64,000 bases of DNA, taken from Kaistia adipata DSM 17808 (lineage in GTDB: Bacteria > Pseudomonadota > Alphaproteobacteria > Rhizobiales > Kaistiaceae). The stretch covers positions 692,217 to 756,216 of the forward strand of contig NZ_KE383991.1 of NCBI RefSeq assembly GCF_000423225.1. The letters are read 5' to 3'. A program made the position numbers and the translations under genes. Below the pieces are notes generated by a model. The model made no database searches. It worked only from the letters and a program-made list of their open reading frames with translations, and was not told the origin of the DNA. Below are positions 52,623 to 61,826 of this stretch, piece after piece. How positions within the stretch are numbered: the stretch's first letter is position 1; each line of letters begins with the position of its first letter.

Positions 52623-53141
52623 ATGGCCGAAGATCTCATCCGCTACGACATTCTGGCCCAGGACGCCCTGCGCGGCGTCGTCCGCAAGGTGCTGGCCGAG
52701 GTGGCCAAGACCGGCCTGCCGGGTGACCATCATTTCTACGTCACCTTCGAGACGCGGGCGCCCGGTGTGCGGATCTCGACGCGGCTGATGACCGACTATC
52801 CCGAGGAAATGACGATCATCATCCAGCACCAGTACTGGGACCTGTCGGTCAGCGAGCACGCCTTCGAGATCGGCCTGTCGTTCAAGGGCGTTCCGGAGCG
52901 CCTGCTGATCCCGTTCACGGCGCTGAAGTCCTTCGTCGATCCCTCGGTCCAGTTCGGACTGCAGTTCGAGACGGCGACCCTCGACGAGGAAGGCGCCGAG
53001 CTCGAGGCGGAGATGGACGAGGTCGAGACCGATCCGCTGGTGCTCGACACCCCGGCCCCGGCCGACGAGCCCGCCGCGGAGCCTGGCGAAAAGCCGGCCG
53101 CCGAGGTGGTACGGCTCGACGCGTTCCGCAAGAAGAGCTAA
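52623..53141 (+). CDS. sspB: ClpXP adaptor SspB (alpha type)
   Basis: Delivers tmRNA-tagged proteins to the ClpXP protease. 172 residues from ATG 52623. The core reads MAEDLIRYDILAQDALRGVV, then HHFYVTFETRAPGVRISTRL, MTIIIQHQYWDLSVSEHAFE and FKGVPERLLIPFTALKSFVD, which is the alphaproteobacterial SspB pattern (DUF1321-like). An acidic, Pro/Ala-rich linker of about 45 residues leads to VVRLDAFRKKS, in the position and style of the ClpX-docking tail. The tmRNA gene lies immediately upstream and fumC follows 58 bases downstream. Confidence 0.92.
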   Translation: MAEDLIRYDILAQDALRGVVRKVLAEVAKTGLPGDHHFYVTFETRAPGVRISTRLMTDYPEEMTIIIQHQYWDLSVSEHAFEIGLSFKGVPERLLIPFTALKSFVDPSVQFGLQFETATLDEEGAELEAEMDEVETDPLVLDTPAPADEPAAEPGEKPAAEVVRLDAFRKKS

Positions 53142-53199
53142 TCCCCTTCCGGACTGCTTACTGACGACGCCGCGCCCGCGGCTGTGAAAGGCTGACTAC

Positions 53200-54591
53200 A
53201 TGACCACGACCCGCATCGAAACGGATACTTTTGGCCCGATCGAAGTGGCAAGCGACCGCTATTGGGGCGCCCAGGCGCAGCGTTCGCTCGGCAACTTCAA
53301 GATCGGCCTCGAGAAGCAGCCGCTGCCGATCGTGCGGGCCCTCGGCGTGATCAAGCGCGCCGCGGCCGAGGTCAATGCGAAGCTCGGCCGTCTCGACCCC
53401 GAGATCTCCAAGGCGATCGTCGCCGCCGCGCAGGAGGTCATCGACGGCAAGCTCGACGATCACTTCCCGCTCGTCGTCTGGCAGACCGGCTCGGGCACGC
53501 AGTCGAACATGAACGCTAACGAGGTCGTCTCGAACCGCGCGATCGAGATGCTGGGCGGCGTGATGGGCTCCAAGAAGCCCGTCCACCCCAATGACCACGT
53601 CAACATGAGCCAGTCGTCGAACGACACCTATCCGACGGCGATGCACATCGCCGCCGCCGAGGAGATCGTCCACCGCCTGCTGCCGGCGCTGAAGCACCTG
53701 CATGCAGCCCTCGACGCCAAGGCGAAGGACTGGGCGGCGATCGTCAAGATCGGCCGCACCCACACCCAGGACGCCACGCCGCTGACGCTCGGCCAGGAAT
53801 TCTCGGGCTATGCCCAGCAGGTCGAGAACGGCATCAAGCGCATCGAGATGACGCTGCCGGACCTGATGCAGCTCGCCCAGGGCGGCACCGCCGTCGGCAC
53901 CGGTCTGAACGCCCCGATCGGCTTCGCCGAGGGCGTCGCCAGCGCGATCGCATCGATCACCGGCCTGCCCTTCACCTCGGCGCCGAACAAGTTCGAGGCG
54001 CTGGCCGCGCATGACGCGATGGTGTTCTCGCATGGCGCGATCAACACGGTCGCCGGATCGCTGTTCAAGATCGCCAACGACATCCGCCTGCTCGGCTCCG
54101 GCCCGCGCGCCGGCCTCGGCGAGCTGTCGCTGCCCGAGAACGAGCCTGGCTCGTCGATCATGCCGGGCAAGGTCAACCCGACCCAGTGCGAGGCGCTGAC
54201 CCAGGTCTGCGTGCAGATCTTCGGCAACCAGGCCGCCATCACCTTCGCCGGCAGCCAGGGCCATTTCGAGCTCAACGTCTACAACCCGGTGATGGCCTAC
54301 AACTTCCTGCAGTCGGTGCGCATCCTCGCCGACGCGGCCGTCTCCTTCACCGACAATTGCGTCGTCGGCATCGAGCCGCGCCTCGACAACATCAAGGCGG
54401 GCGTCGAACGCTCGCTGATGCTCGTCACCGCGCTCGCCCCGAAGATCGGCTACGACAACGCCGCCAAGATCGCCAAGACGGCGCACAAGAACGGCACGAC
54501 GCTCCGCGAGGAGGCCGTCGGCGGCGGCTATGTGACGGATGCGGAGTTCGACGCCATCGTCCGCCCCGAGGACATGATCGCGCCGAACTGA
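53200..54591 (+). CDS. fumC: Class II fumarate hydratase
   Basis: Interconverts fumarate and malate in the TCA cycle without an iron-sulfur cluster. 463 residues, the normal length. Signatures: [40 protein letters not shown] (substrate binding) and the SS loop [17 protein letters not shown] with the catalytic serine. It opens [20 protein letters not shown]. Sits between sspB and the DUF4169 gene, a common neighbourhood in Rhizobiales. Confidence 0.96.
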   Translation: MTTTRIETDTFGPIEVASDRYWGAQAQRSLGNFKIGLEKQPLPIVRALGVIKRAAAEVNAKLGRLDPEISKAIVAAAQEVIDGKLDDHFPLVVWQTGSGTQSNMNANEVVSNRAIEMLGGVMGSKKPVHPNDHVNMSQSSNDTYPTAMHIAAAEEIVHRLLPALKHLHAALDAKAKDWAAIVKIGRTHTQDATPLTLGQEFSGYAQQVENGIKRIEMTLPDLMQLAQGGTAVGTGLNAPIGFAEGVASAIASITGLPFTSAPNKFEALAAHDAMVFSHGAINTVAGSLFKIANDIRLLGSGPRAGLGELSLPENEPGSSIMPGKVNPTQCEALTQVCVQIFGNQAAITFAGSQGHFELNVYNPVMAYNFLQSVRILADAAVSFTDNCVVGIEPRLDNIKAGVERSLMLVTALAPKIGYDNAAKIAKTAHKNGTTLREEAVGGGYVTDAEFDAIVRPEDMIAPN

Positions 54592-54776
54592 GGTGCAGTG
54601 ACCTCCGTCACACTACGGATCTGGACAATTCGTCCTCCATGCGCACTGATAGCGGCATGGAGGACGAACGGCGCGCCGGGACGATGACGCCGGCCCTCCA
54701 GCAAGCGTCGGCATCCGCCATGCGCCCGCGCGCAACGCGCATGCAGGTTGGCGACGGGTCCAGAAGGAGGCTTGTC

Positions 54777-54977
54777 ATGAGCGCCGAGATCATCAATCTG
54801 AACCGCGTCCGCAAGGAAAAGGCCCGCCGCGAGAAGGCGGCCGTCTCGGAAGAAAACCGCGTCCGCTTCGGCCGCACCCGCGCCGAGAAGGCGCTCGACC
54901 GCATCGCCGCCGAGAAGGCGCGCCGTCACCTCGACGATCACCAGCGCGAAGACGGCACCGATCCGACTGTCGCATGA
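54777..54977 (+). CDS. DUF4169 family protein
   Basis: A 66-residue, very basic protein with AAGGAGG six bases before ATG 54777. It opens MSAEIINLNRVRKEKARREK, the DUF4169 signature (I-I-N-L-N-x-x-R-K), and is Arg/Lys/Glu-rich throughout, probably one charged helix. Its stop overlaps the start of the RHH gene (ATGA). The pair downstream of fumC recurs in Rhizobiales; function unknown. Confidence 0.88.
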   Translation: MSAEIINLNRVRKEKARREKAAVSEENRVRFGRTRAEKALDRIAAEKARRHLDDHQREDGTDPTVA

Positions 54978-55216
54978 AGAAGCGCTCGGTCTCGATCGCC
55001 GGCCACCAGACCTCCATCTCGATTGAAGAACCCTTCTGGCAGGCGCTGCGGATGATCGCCGCGGCGCAGGGCCAGAGCCTCGCCGGCCTGATCGCGACGA
55101 TCGACGGCGAGCGCCGGGCCGAGACGAACCTCTCCTCCGCCATCCGCCTCGCCGTCCTCGCCTGGTACCAGGAGAAGCTCGGCGTGCCGGAGAACGCCCC
55201 CCTCAGTTCGGAATAG
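54974..55216 (+). CDS. Ribbon-helix-helix (RHH_4) protein
   Basis: An 80-residue protein. KKRSVSIAGHQTSISIEEPF (strand and start of helix 1), WQALRMIAAAQGQSLAGLIA (helix-turn-helix-like core) and AIRLAVLAWYQEKLG match the RHH_4 group, often mislabelled as aryl-sulfate sulfotransferase. The family likely binds DNA as a dimer. Coupled to DUF4169 by ATGA. Its 3' end overlaps the stop of the convergent AsmA gene by 14 bases. Confidence 0.88.
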   Translation: MKKRSVSIAGHQTSISIEEPFWQALRMIAAAQGQSLAGLIATIDGERRAETNLSSAIRLAVLAWYQEKLGVPENAPLSSE

Positions 55217-58200
55217 ACGCCGGCGGCATCAGCACCATGGGTGCGCCCGGATCCTGGCCCGGGGACGGCAGCTGGAACTGCTGCGGCCGCGCCTGGGGGC
55301 GCGGCGCGGGCTCGTCGAACTTCTTCAACAGAGACTCGATCCCATCGATGTCGAACTGTCCGCGCTGGGCCGCCTCGGCTGCGGCCTTGCGCGCCTGCTC
55401 CTCCTTCTGGAGACGGGCGGCTTCCGCCTTGCGGGCGGCCTCGGCCTTCTTGGCCGCGGCGGCTTCGGCGGCTGCCTTGTCGGCAGCTTCCTTGGCCGCC
55501 TTTTCGGCGGTCTCCTTGGCAGCGCGGTCCGCCGCTTCCTGAGCGGCCTTGGCAGCTTCCTCGGCCGCCTTGCGGGCCTCCTCGGCCTTGCGCTCGGCCT
55601 CGGCCCGGCGCTCGTCATCGTCGCGGGCGGCGCGGACGAGGCGACGGAGCTTTTCCTTCTCGACGATCTCGGCCTGCAGCTTCTCGATCCGCTCGACCTC
55701 GCGCTCGAAGGCGCGCACGGCGAGGAAGCCGGCCAGCGGAGCCACGTCGATGCGCCGCGTCGGGTCGGCGAGCGGCCCGGAGAAGACGAGCCCCACCTGC
55801 GGCACCGCCCCGCTGACACGATCCGCGCCCGGATCGATGGTCAGCGTCCATTGGCTGTCGATCGTCTCGGCATTCAGGTCGATGGTCGCGCCGCCGATCA
55901 TCGTCGCGCTGGCATTGGCGACGTTCAGGTTCTGGACCCGCATCGTGCCGGCGGCGATGGTGAACGCGCCCTCGACATGGTCGAAGGCCAGCGTGCCCGC
56001 GTCGAGATAGCCGGCGAACAGCTTGCGCAGTTCGGCCTCACCGATCTCGCGGCCCGCATTCGATGCGCGGATGACGGCGCCGAACGCCTCGGGATTGACG
56101 AAACGCGCCGAACCGGCGCCGACGCGGAGCGAGCCGCCGCCCGAGAGCGACGAGACGATGCCGGCGGCCGAGCGCCCCGTTCCCTCGAACTGGCCGGAGA
56201 GGTCGAAGCTTCCTTCGGCGACCGAGCGGCCGTCGCGCTGCCAGACGACGTCGGCGAGCGCAGCGCCCGTGACCGAAACCTGGCCGGACACTGAGGCATC
56301 GCCTTCCGGATTGACGATCGACAGCGAGCCCGTCGCCTTGCCGCCGGCGAAATCGCCATGCGTCAGCCGGAGCTCGGTCCGATCGCCGGAGAAGTTGGTC
56401 TCCAGCGCCGCGTTGGAGATGGCGATGCCGTCCGCGACGAGAAGCCGGTCGGCGGAGAGCCGGAAGACGGCGTCGAAGCCGTTCAGGACCGGCCGGGCGA
56501 AAGTGGCCTTCGACCAGATCGCGTCGGTGCCGACGAGCAGGTCCTGCGGCAGGCCGAACGCCAGCGCGGCCGCCCGCGACAGGTCCGCCTCGTCGACGGC
56601 GACGTCGCCCTTCAGCTTCCAGCGCCCGGCCTCGCGGCCGAAGTCGATCGAGCCGCTCGCCTGCACCTCGCCGAGGCGGGCATCGCGAAAGAACAGCGTC
56701 GCCACCCCGTCCTTGATGTCGAGCGAACTCGTCGCCTCGATCGGCAAGGCGTCCTGGATGCCCGGCAGGGCCAGTCCCGCCAGCGACAGCGCCGGCGTGG
56801 CGTCCGCGCCATGCGCCGTCACCGAGCCCTCATAGGTCGGCAGGCCCGCCACATCGACGCCGAACTTGCCGTCGGCCGTGTAGGCCAGGCCGGCGAACTC
56901 GCCCTTGAGCGTCGCGGCCGCGCCCTCGGCCAGCGTGCCCTCGCCCTCGATCTCCAAGCGCGCGCGGCCGGGCTGGTCGAACGACAGCGCGTCAAAGCCG
57001 AGCTGGCGCAGCAGCTGGCCGGCATCGCCATTCTCGATCGCCGCCGAGAGCTTCAGCCGTCCGTCCCGCCATCCGGCCGGCGTGCCGACGAAGCCGAGCG
57101 CGGTATCGATCGCGGTGCCGCCGGCCGTGCCGTTCAGCGTCAGGTTGGCATGGGTGACGCCGTCGCTGGCGCGGGCATTGATCACGGTCGCGAGCTTGGC
57201 TGGCCCCAGCTGCGGGGCCGTCGCCCTGAACCAGCCGGCGAGCTCGGAGCCCGGCCAGAGGCGGTCGACGAGCCGCGCGGTTCCGGTGAGGTCGGACGCC
57301 TCGATCGAGGCGGAGATCTGGCCGCCCGGCGCGCCGGTCAGGTCGGCGATGCGGCCGCTCGCCGTGATGGCGGCGCCGGCGAGGTCCCCGATCGACAACT
57401 TGTTGGCGACCAGCACGCCGTCCGCGAAACTCCCGTCGGCCGTCACCTGCTCGAGCCGCGTGTCGCCGACCTCGAGCTCGCCCGTCGAGATCTTGACCTG
57501 GAAGGCATCGGCGATGCTGTCGGCATGGCTGAGGCTCTGCCCGGCGAACAGTTCGCCGAGCGCGATCAACTGGTCGAAATCGAGGCGGTTGGCCTTGAGA
57601 TCGACGGAGAGATCCCGCCGGCCCGCGCCGGCCGCCTGCTGCCAGCTGATGCCGCCGCGCACGTTGGAATCGCGGGTACGCGCCGCCATGCCGGTAATGT
57701 TGACCGATCCGGGCGCGAGATGGAGCTGGCCCGACATGTCGAAGGGCTGCAGCTGCGGCCGCGCGCCCGTCCGGTTGCCGCGCCACCAGGTGGCGAACAC
57801 GGCCGGCTGCTCCGAGGTGAGGCGAACCGCGCCATCGAAGGAAGACTCCGGCTCGGTCGCGAGTACGCCGTCAGCGGCGAGACGGGTCTTGCCGGGGAGA
57901 TCGGCGCCAAGCTCCTCGATGCCCCAGCCATGCTCGGCCGTCACCGCGTCGAAGCGCAGGTTCTGGATCACCGAGCCGCCGATGACGATGCCGGGTATGT
58001 CGAAGCCGATGCGGCCGGGAATGGCCGGCACCGGCAGTTCGGCGAGCCCCGCCACGACGGCGCGCGCGGCCATGTCGACATTGGCCGGCTCGTTCGGTCC
58101 CTTGCCGATCGAGCGGTCGAGATCGAGTTGGCGCGCCTTCAGCACGGCGTCGAACCGCATCGCCTTGCCGAGATCGACGGTCGACGTGCCGGACAGGCTA

Positions 58201-59063
58201 TAGGGCCGATCCTCCGGCCCGAGCGAAAGCGTGATCGCCGGCAGCTTCAATTGCTCCGGCCGCAGCTCGAAGCTGCCGGAGGTGCGCCAGTCGGGCGAAC
58301 GGCGCGCCGCGCCCTCCACGTCATCGGCGACATGGGTGAGCGAGAAGCCGCCGGACCAGGTCAAGCCGGCCGCGTCGAGCGCGAGCGGGCCCTCGGCCGA
58401 CACGGCGACCGGCAGGCTGGCCGGATTGGCCTCGACCTTGACGCGGATCGAGCCGTCGGCGTCGCGACGGCCCGTCGCGACGCGGAACGTCGACGGGACG
58501 CCATCTGCGACGAGGCCGCCCTCGATCTTCCAGGGACCGAGCAGAGAGCGGGCATCGACCGCCGCGTTGATGCCGGTGAGCGCGACCGAACGGCCGGTGC
58601 GCGCGTCGCGATAATCGATCGAGCCGTCCTGGACGTCGACCCGCTCCAGCGTCACCGCGTCGGGATCGAGCGCCTTCGACGCCTCCGAGCGGCGCAGCCA
58701 GTCCGGCGTGCCCTCTCCATCGACGGTCACCTGCAGGCGCGGCCGGGTGATCGCCATGTCGACGACCTTGAACGTGCCGGAAATCAGGGGAATGAGCTCG
58801 ACCCGGACGGCGAAGCGTTCGACCTGCATCATCGGCTGCTCGGGCGTGCCGCCGACCCGCACATCGGTGAAGACGAGCGACGGCATCGGCAGCAGCGACG
58901 CGTCGGCGGTACCGGCAACGGTCACGGGCTGGCCGAGGATCTTCTCCGCCTCGCGCTCGAAGGTCGAGCGGAACGCGTTCCAGTCGACGAACCAAGGGAT
59001 CACCAGCGCCGAGACGAGCACGGCGATGATGATGCCCCCGATGATCAGGTACAGCCTGTTCAG
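55203..59063 (-). CDS. AsmA family envelope protein (apparent CTG start)
   Basis: A 1286-residue inner-membrane-anchored protein of the AsmA group (bridge-like lipid-transport proteins facing the periplasm). From CTG 59063 the product starts MNRLYLIIGGIIIAVLVSAL, continuing VIPWFVDWNAFRSTFEREAE, the normal AsmA opening; GGCGGAGG lies five bases upstream, and no ATG, GTG or TTG exists in frame before the upstream stop. The later GTG 59021 would cut the membrane helix. The body is beta-rich repeats; the C-terminal third has the AsmA_2 domain (DVVWQRDGRSVAEGSFDLSG). The last 120 residues are a Glu/Lys/Ala helix (EERRAEAERKAEEARKAAEE-like) and a Pro/Gln tail. Confidence 0.88.
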   Translation of the reverse strand: MNRLYLIIGGIIIAVLVSALVIPWFVDWNAFRSTFEREAEKILGQPVTVAGTADASLLPMPSLVFTDVRVGGTPEQPMMQVERFAVRVELIPLISGTFKVVDMAITRPRLQVTVDGEGTPDWLRRSEASKALDPDAVTLERVDVQDGSIDYRDARTGRSVALTGINAAVDARSLLGPWKIEGGLVADGVPSTFRVATGRRDADGSIRVKVEANPASLPVAVSAEGPLALDAAGLTWSGGFSLTHVADDVEGAARRSPDWRTSGSFELRPEQLKLPAITLSLGPEDRPYSLSGTSTVDLGKAMRFDAVLKARQLDLDRSIGKGPNEPANVDMAARAVVAGLAELPVPAIPGRIGFDIPGIVIGGSVIQNLRFDAVTAEHGWGIEELGADLPGKTRLAADGVLATEPESSFDGAVRLTSEQPAVFATWWRGNRTGARPQLQPFDMSGQLHLAPGSVNITGMAARTRDSNVRGGISWQQAAGAGRRDLSVDLKANRLDFDQLIALGELFAGQSLSHADSIADAFQVKISTGELEVGDTRLEQVTADGSFADGVLVANKLSIGDLAGAAITASGRIADLTGAPGGQISASIEASDLTGTARLVDRLWPGSELAGWFRATAPQLGPAKLATVINARASDGVTHANLTLNGTAGGTAIDTALGFVGTPAGWRDGRLKLSAAIENGDAGQLLRQLGFDALSFDQPGRARLEIEGEGTLAEGAAATLKGEFAGLAYTADGKFGVDVAGLPTYEGSVTAHGADATPALSLAGLALPGIQDALPIEATSSLDIKDGVATLFFRDARLGEVQASGSIDFGREAGRWKLKGDVAVDEADLSRAAALAFGLPQDLLVGTDAIWSKATFARPVLNGFDAVFRLSADRLLVADGIAISNAALETNFSGDRTELRLTHGDFAGGKATGSLSIVNPEGDASVSGQVSVTGAALADVVWQRDGRSVAEGSFDLSGQFEGTGRSAAGIVSSLSGGGSLRVGAGSARFVNPEAFGAVIRASNAGREIGEAELRKLFAGYLDAGTLAFDHVEGAFTIAAGTMRVQNLNVANASATMIGGATIDLNAETIDSQWTLTIDPGADRVSGAVPQVGLVFSGPLADPTRRIDVAPLAGFLAVRAFEREVERIEKLQAEIVEKEKLRRLVRAARDDDERRAEAERKAEEARKAAEEAAKAAQEAADRAAKETAEKAAKEAADKAAAEAAAAKKAEAARKAEAARLQKEEQARKAAAEAAQRGQFDIDGIESLLKKFDEPAPRPQARPQQFQLPSPGQDPGAPMVLMPPASIPN

Positions 59064-59105
59064 ATCAGCCTCCGCCTTGCCGGCCCGCGTCCCGTCCCGG
59101 CCGCA

Positions 59106-60527
59106 TCAAACCTCCGGAAAGACCTTGCCGGGGTTCAGGATCCCGAGCGGATCGAGCGTCGCCTTGATCATGCGCATGACGTCGAGGCCGTGGCCATGCT
59201 CCTTGATCAGATATTTGCGCTTGCCCTGGCCGACGCCGTGCTCGCCGGTGCAGGTGCCGTCCATGCCGATGGCGCGCTCGTTCATGCGGCTGATCACCGC
59301 CTCGGCCTTGGCGACCTCTTCCGGATTGCCGGTGTCGACAAGGAGCTGGGTGTGGAAATTGCCGTCGCCGACATGGCCGACGACGGGGCCGATCAGGCCG
59401 CTCGCCGCGATGTCGGCGCTGGTCTCGGTGACGCATTCCGCCAGCCGCGAGATCGGCACGCAGACGTCGGTCGAGACGCTCTGGATGCCGGGCCCGACGC
59501 GCAGGCCCTTCACGGCGAAATAGGAATCGTGACGCGCCTGCCAGAGCTTGGTGCGGTCCTCCGGACGGGTCGCCGAGGCGAACTCGCCGCCGCCGAATTC
59601 CTGGGCGATCGCCGCGAACTGCTCCGCCTGCTCGGCCACCGAGGCGGGCGAGCCGTGGAACTCGAGGAAGAGATGCGGCGTCTCGGGCAGGCCGAGCTTG
59701 GCGAATTCGTTGGTGGCGCGGATCATCATCGCGTCGCCGAGCTCGATGCGGGCGATCGGAATGCCGCTCTGGATGGTCAGGATCGCCGCATTGCAGGCGT
59801 CCTCGACCGTCGCGAACGAGCAGACGCCGGCGGCCACCGCCTCCGGCAGGCCGTGCAGGCGCACCGTCACCTCGGTGATCACGCCGAGCGTGCCTTCGGA
59901 ACCGACCAGAAGCCGGGTCAGGTCGTAGCCGGCCGAGCTCTTCTTGGCGCGGCTGCCGGTGCGCACGATCGAGCCATCGGCCATCACCGCCGTCAGGCGG
60001 ACGACGTTCTCGCGCATCGTGCCGTAGCGCACCGCGTTGGTGCCCGAAGCGCGCGTCGCCGCCATGCCGCCCAGGCTGGCGTCGGCGCCAGGGTCGATCG
60101 GGAAGAACAGGCCCTGGTCGCGGATGTAGTTGTTGAGCTGGATGCGGGTGACGCCGGCCTCGACGGTGACGTCGAGATCCTCGGCATGCACGGCGATGAT
60201 CTTGTTCATCTGCGACAGGTCGATGCAGATGCCGCCCGCCGGCGCGTTGACGTGGCCTTCCAGCGACGTGCCGGTGCCGAACGGGATCACCGCCACGCGA
60301 TGCTCGGCGCAGATCTTGACGATCTCGGAGACTTCCTCGGTCGACTGCGCGAACACGACGGCGTCGGCCGGCTGGTTCGGAAGCCAGGTCGTGGTGTTGG
60401 CGTGCTGGCGACGAATCTCCGCGCCCTGGGTGAAGCGATCGCCGAAGCGCGCCCGCAGCCGATCGAGCGCCGCCGCCAAGGCTCCTTCGTCACGCGCATC
60501 CCCGCTGCGCAGCGCCGAAACTGTCAT
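59106..60527 (-). CDS. FAD-linked oxidase, GlcD / D-lactate dehydrogenase type
   Basis: A 473-residue enzyme of the VAO flavoprotein family. FAD-binding domain: VAVIPFGTGTSLEGHVNAPA, FFPIDPGADASLGGMAATRA and GYDLTRLLVGSEGTLGVITE are the family signatures. The C-terminal domain includes GPVVGHVGDGNFHTQLLVDT (metal/substrate histidines) and ends GTCTGEHGVGQGKRKYLIKE, TLDPLGILNPGKVF. Such enzymes oxidise D-lactate, glycolate or other 2-hydroxy acids and pass electrons to quinone or cytochrome. ATG 60527 is the likely start; the AsmA gene follows 42 bases downstream. Confidence 0.9.
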   Translation of the reverse strand: MTVSALRSGDARDEGALAAALDRLRARFGDRFTQGAEIRRQHANTTTWLPNQPADAVVFAQSTEEVSEIVKICAEHRVAVIPFGTGTSLEGHVNAPAGGICIDLSQMNKIIAVHAEDLDVTVEAGVTRIQLNNYIRDQGLFFPIDPGADASLGGMAATRASGTNAVRYGTMRENVVRLTAVMADGSIVRTGSRAKKSSAGYDLTRLLVGSEGTLGVITEVTVRLHGLPEAVAAGVCSFATVEDACNAAILTIQSGIPIARIELGDAMMIRATNEFAKLGLPETPHLFLEFHGSPASVAEQAEQFAAIAQEFGGGEFASATRPEDRTKLWQARHDSYFAVKGLRVGPGIQSVSTDVCVPISRLAECVTETSADIAASGLIGPVVGHVGDGNFHTQLLVDTGNPEEVAKAEAVISRMNERAIGMDGTCTGEHGVGQGKRKYLIKEHGHGLDVMRMIKATLDPLGILNPGKVFPEV

Positions 60528-60699
60528 CCTGAAATGCCTCCACACGAACTCAAGGCCTGCCGGCCATGCTGGCCGCAACCTAGCAAAACCATGCTGCTGC
60601 GCCAAAGACTTCCTGAGATATTTGTCAGCCCGCGACGAAGCATCCGCGCGGGTAGAACGAAACGATCGCGGCGGGCCGGGAGCGCGGGTGGGCCGCCCG

Positions 60700-61683
60700 T
60701 CAGGCCGGCCCGGAAAACGCGATCTTGCCCGTCCGCCCCGGCCGTCCGCTGGCCGTCGCCGCGCCGGCAGGATCGGAAAGATCGAACCGCGCCTCCAGGC
60801 CGAGCCGGAGCCCTCCCGAGGCGGCGAGACTGACGAGTTCGCCGATCAGGCGTCCAAGCTCGGCGTGATCCGTCTCGGCCGAGCGCCGCGCGCCCCAGAA
60901 GCCCTTGACCGAGATGCCCCGGAAGATGAGATCCCCCGAATTGATGACCAGAGGCTCGTTCGACATGGCGCCGAACGACATCAGCATGCCGTCCTTGGCC
61001 AAAAGGCCGGCGAGCCGCCCGCCATCCTTGCCGCCGACGGAATCGACGGCCCGCACGATCGGCGCGTCGCCGACCAGCGCCCGCACACGATCCTCCCAGC
61101 CCGGCGTCTCGGTCGAGACGGCGTTGTCGATGCCGAGCGCCGCGAGCTCCTGAAGGCCGGCGTCGCGACGGACCAGGCTGACGACATGGACGCCCCGCGC
61201 CTTCGCCAGCATGGCGACGATCTTGCCGACGGCGCCATTCGCCGCGTTCTGGATCATCCATTGCCCGGGCTCGATCGCGAGATCCTCGAGCAGCATCAGC
61301 GAACTCAGCGGCATGGCGATGAGCTGGCAGCCCGTCTCGTCGTCGACCGCATCCGGCAACGGCACCGCGCGCGCCGCCGGTGCCAGGAAATAGTCTCCCC
61401 ACGTGCCGCTGATGCCGGCCAACACGACGCGCTGACCGACAGCCGGCGCCGCGACGCCCGGGCCGAGCGCATCGACGACGCCAAGCGCCTCGCTGCCCCC
61501 CACTGCGGGCAGGGCCGGCTTGTGACCATAGGTGCCGCGAATGATCCAGATATCATGATTGTGGATCGGCGACAGCACCATGCGCACCCGGATCTCGCCG
61601 GGACCCGGTTCCGGCTTCGGCCGCTCGGCCGGAGCCAGGACATCGGCCGGATCGCCAAAGCGTTCGAACTGGGCAACACGCAT
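60700..61683 (-). CDS. Zinc-binding-type dehydrogenase, quinone oxidoreductase / enoyl reductase-like
   Basis: A 327-residue MDR-superfamily oxidoreductase. It opens MRVAQFERFGDPADVLAPAE. No zinc ligands are visible (no Cys/His cluster like in AdhP), so it belongs to the zinc-free quinone/enoyl reductase side. The nucleotide site shows MIQNAANGAVGKIVAMLAKA, AVDSVGGKDGG and LLAKDGMLMSFGAMS. Resembles trans-2-enoyl-CoA reductases (MECR). NADPH probable; substrate unknown. Upstream start region is shared with the divergent uvrD gene. Confidence 0.82.
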   Translation of the reverse strand: MRVAQFERFGDPADVLAPAERPKPEPGPGEIRVRMVLSPIHNHDIWIIRGTYGHKPALPAVGGSEALGVVDALGPGVAAPAVGQRVVLAGISGTWGDYFLAPAARAVPLPDAVDDETGCQLIAMPLSSLMLLEDLAIEPGQWMIQNAANGAVGKIVAMLAKARGVHVVSLVRRDAGLQELAALGIDNAVSTETPGWEDRVRALVGDAPIVRAVDSVGGKDGGRLAGLLAKDGMLMSFGAMSNEPLVINSGDLIFRGISVKGFWGARRSAETDHAELGRLIGELVSLAASGGLRLGLEARFDLSDPAGAATASGRPGRTGKIAFSGPA

Positions 61684-61826
61684 GGGGGTTCTCCTTTTCT
61701 ATCGGCATGAGGTAAGGCGCCGTGTCACTCGCGCCAAGGGTGAAAAGGCCGGTCCAGGCCTCGACAGGCATGGCCATTTCCGCAGGAAGCTGGCATGGAG
61801 GACCGCCACGGTCCATATTTGTTCTC

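Noticed and set aside
56358-60833. Open frame of 1491 codons on the plus strand opposite the AsmA and FAD-oxidase genes
   Set aside because: It spans two well-supported genes on the other strand and encodes low-complexity Arg/Ala/Asp sequence. It is a shadow of codon bias.
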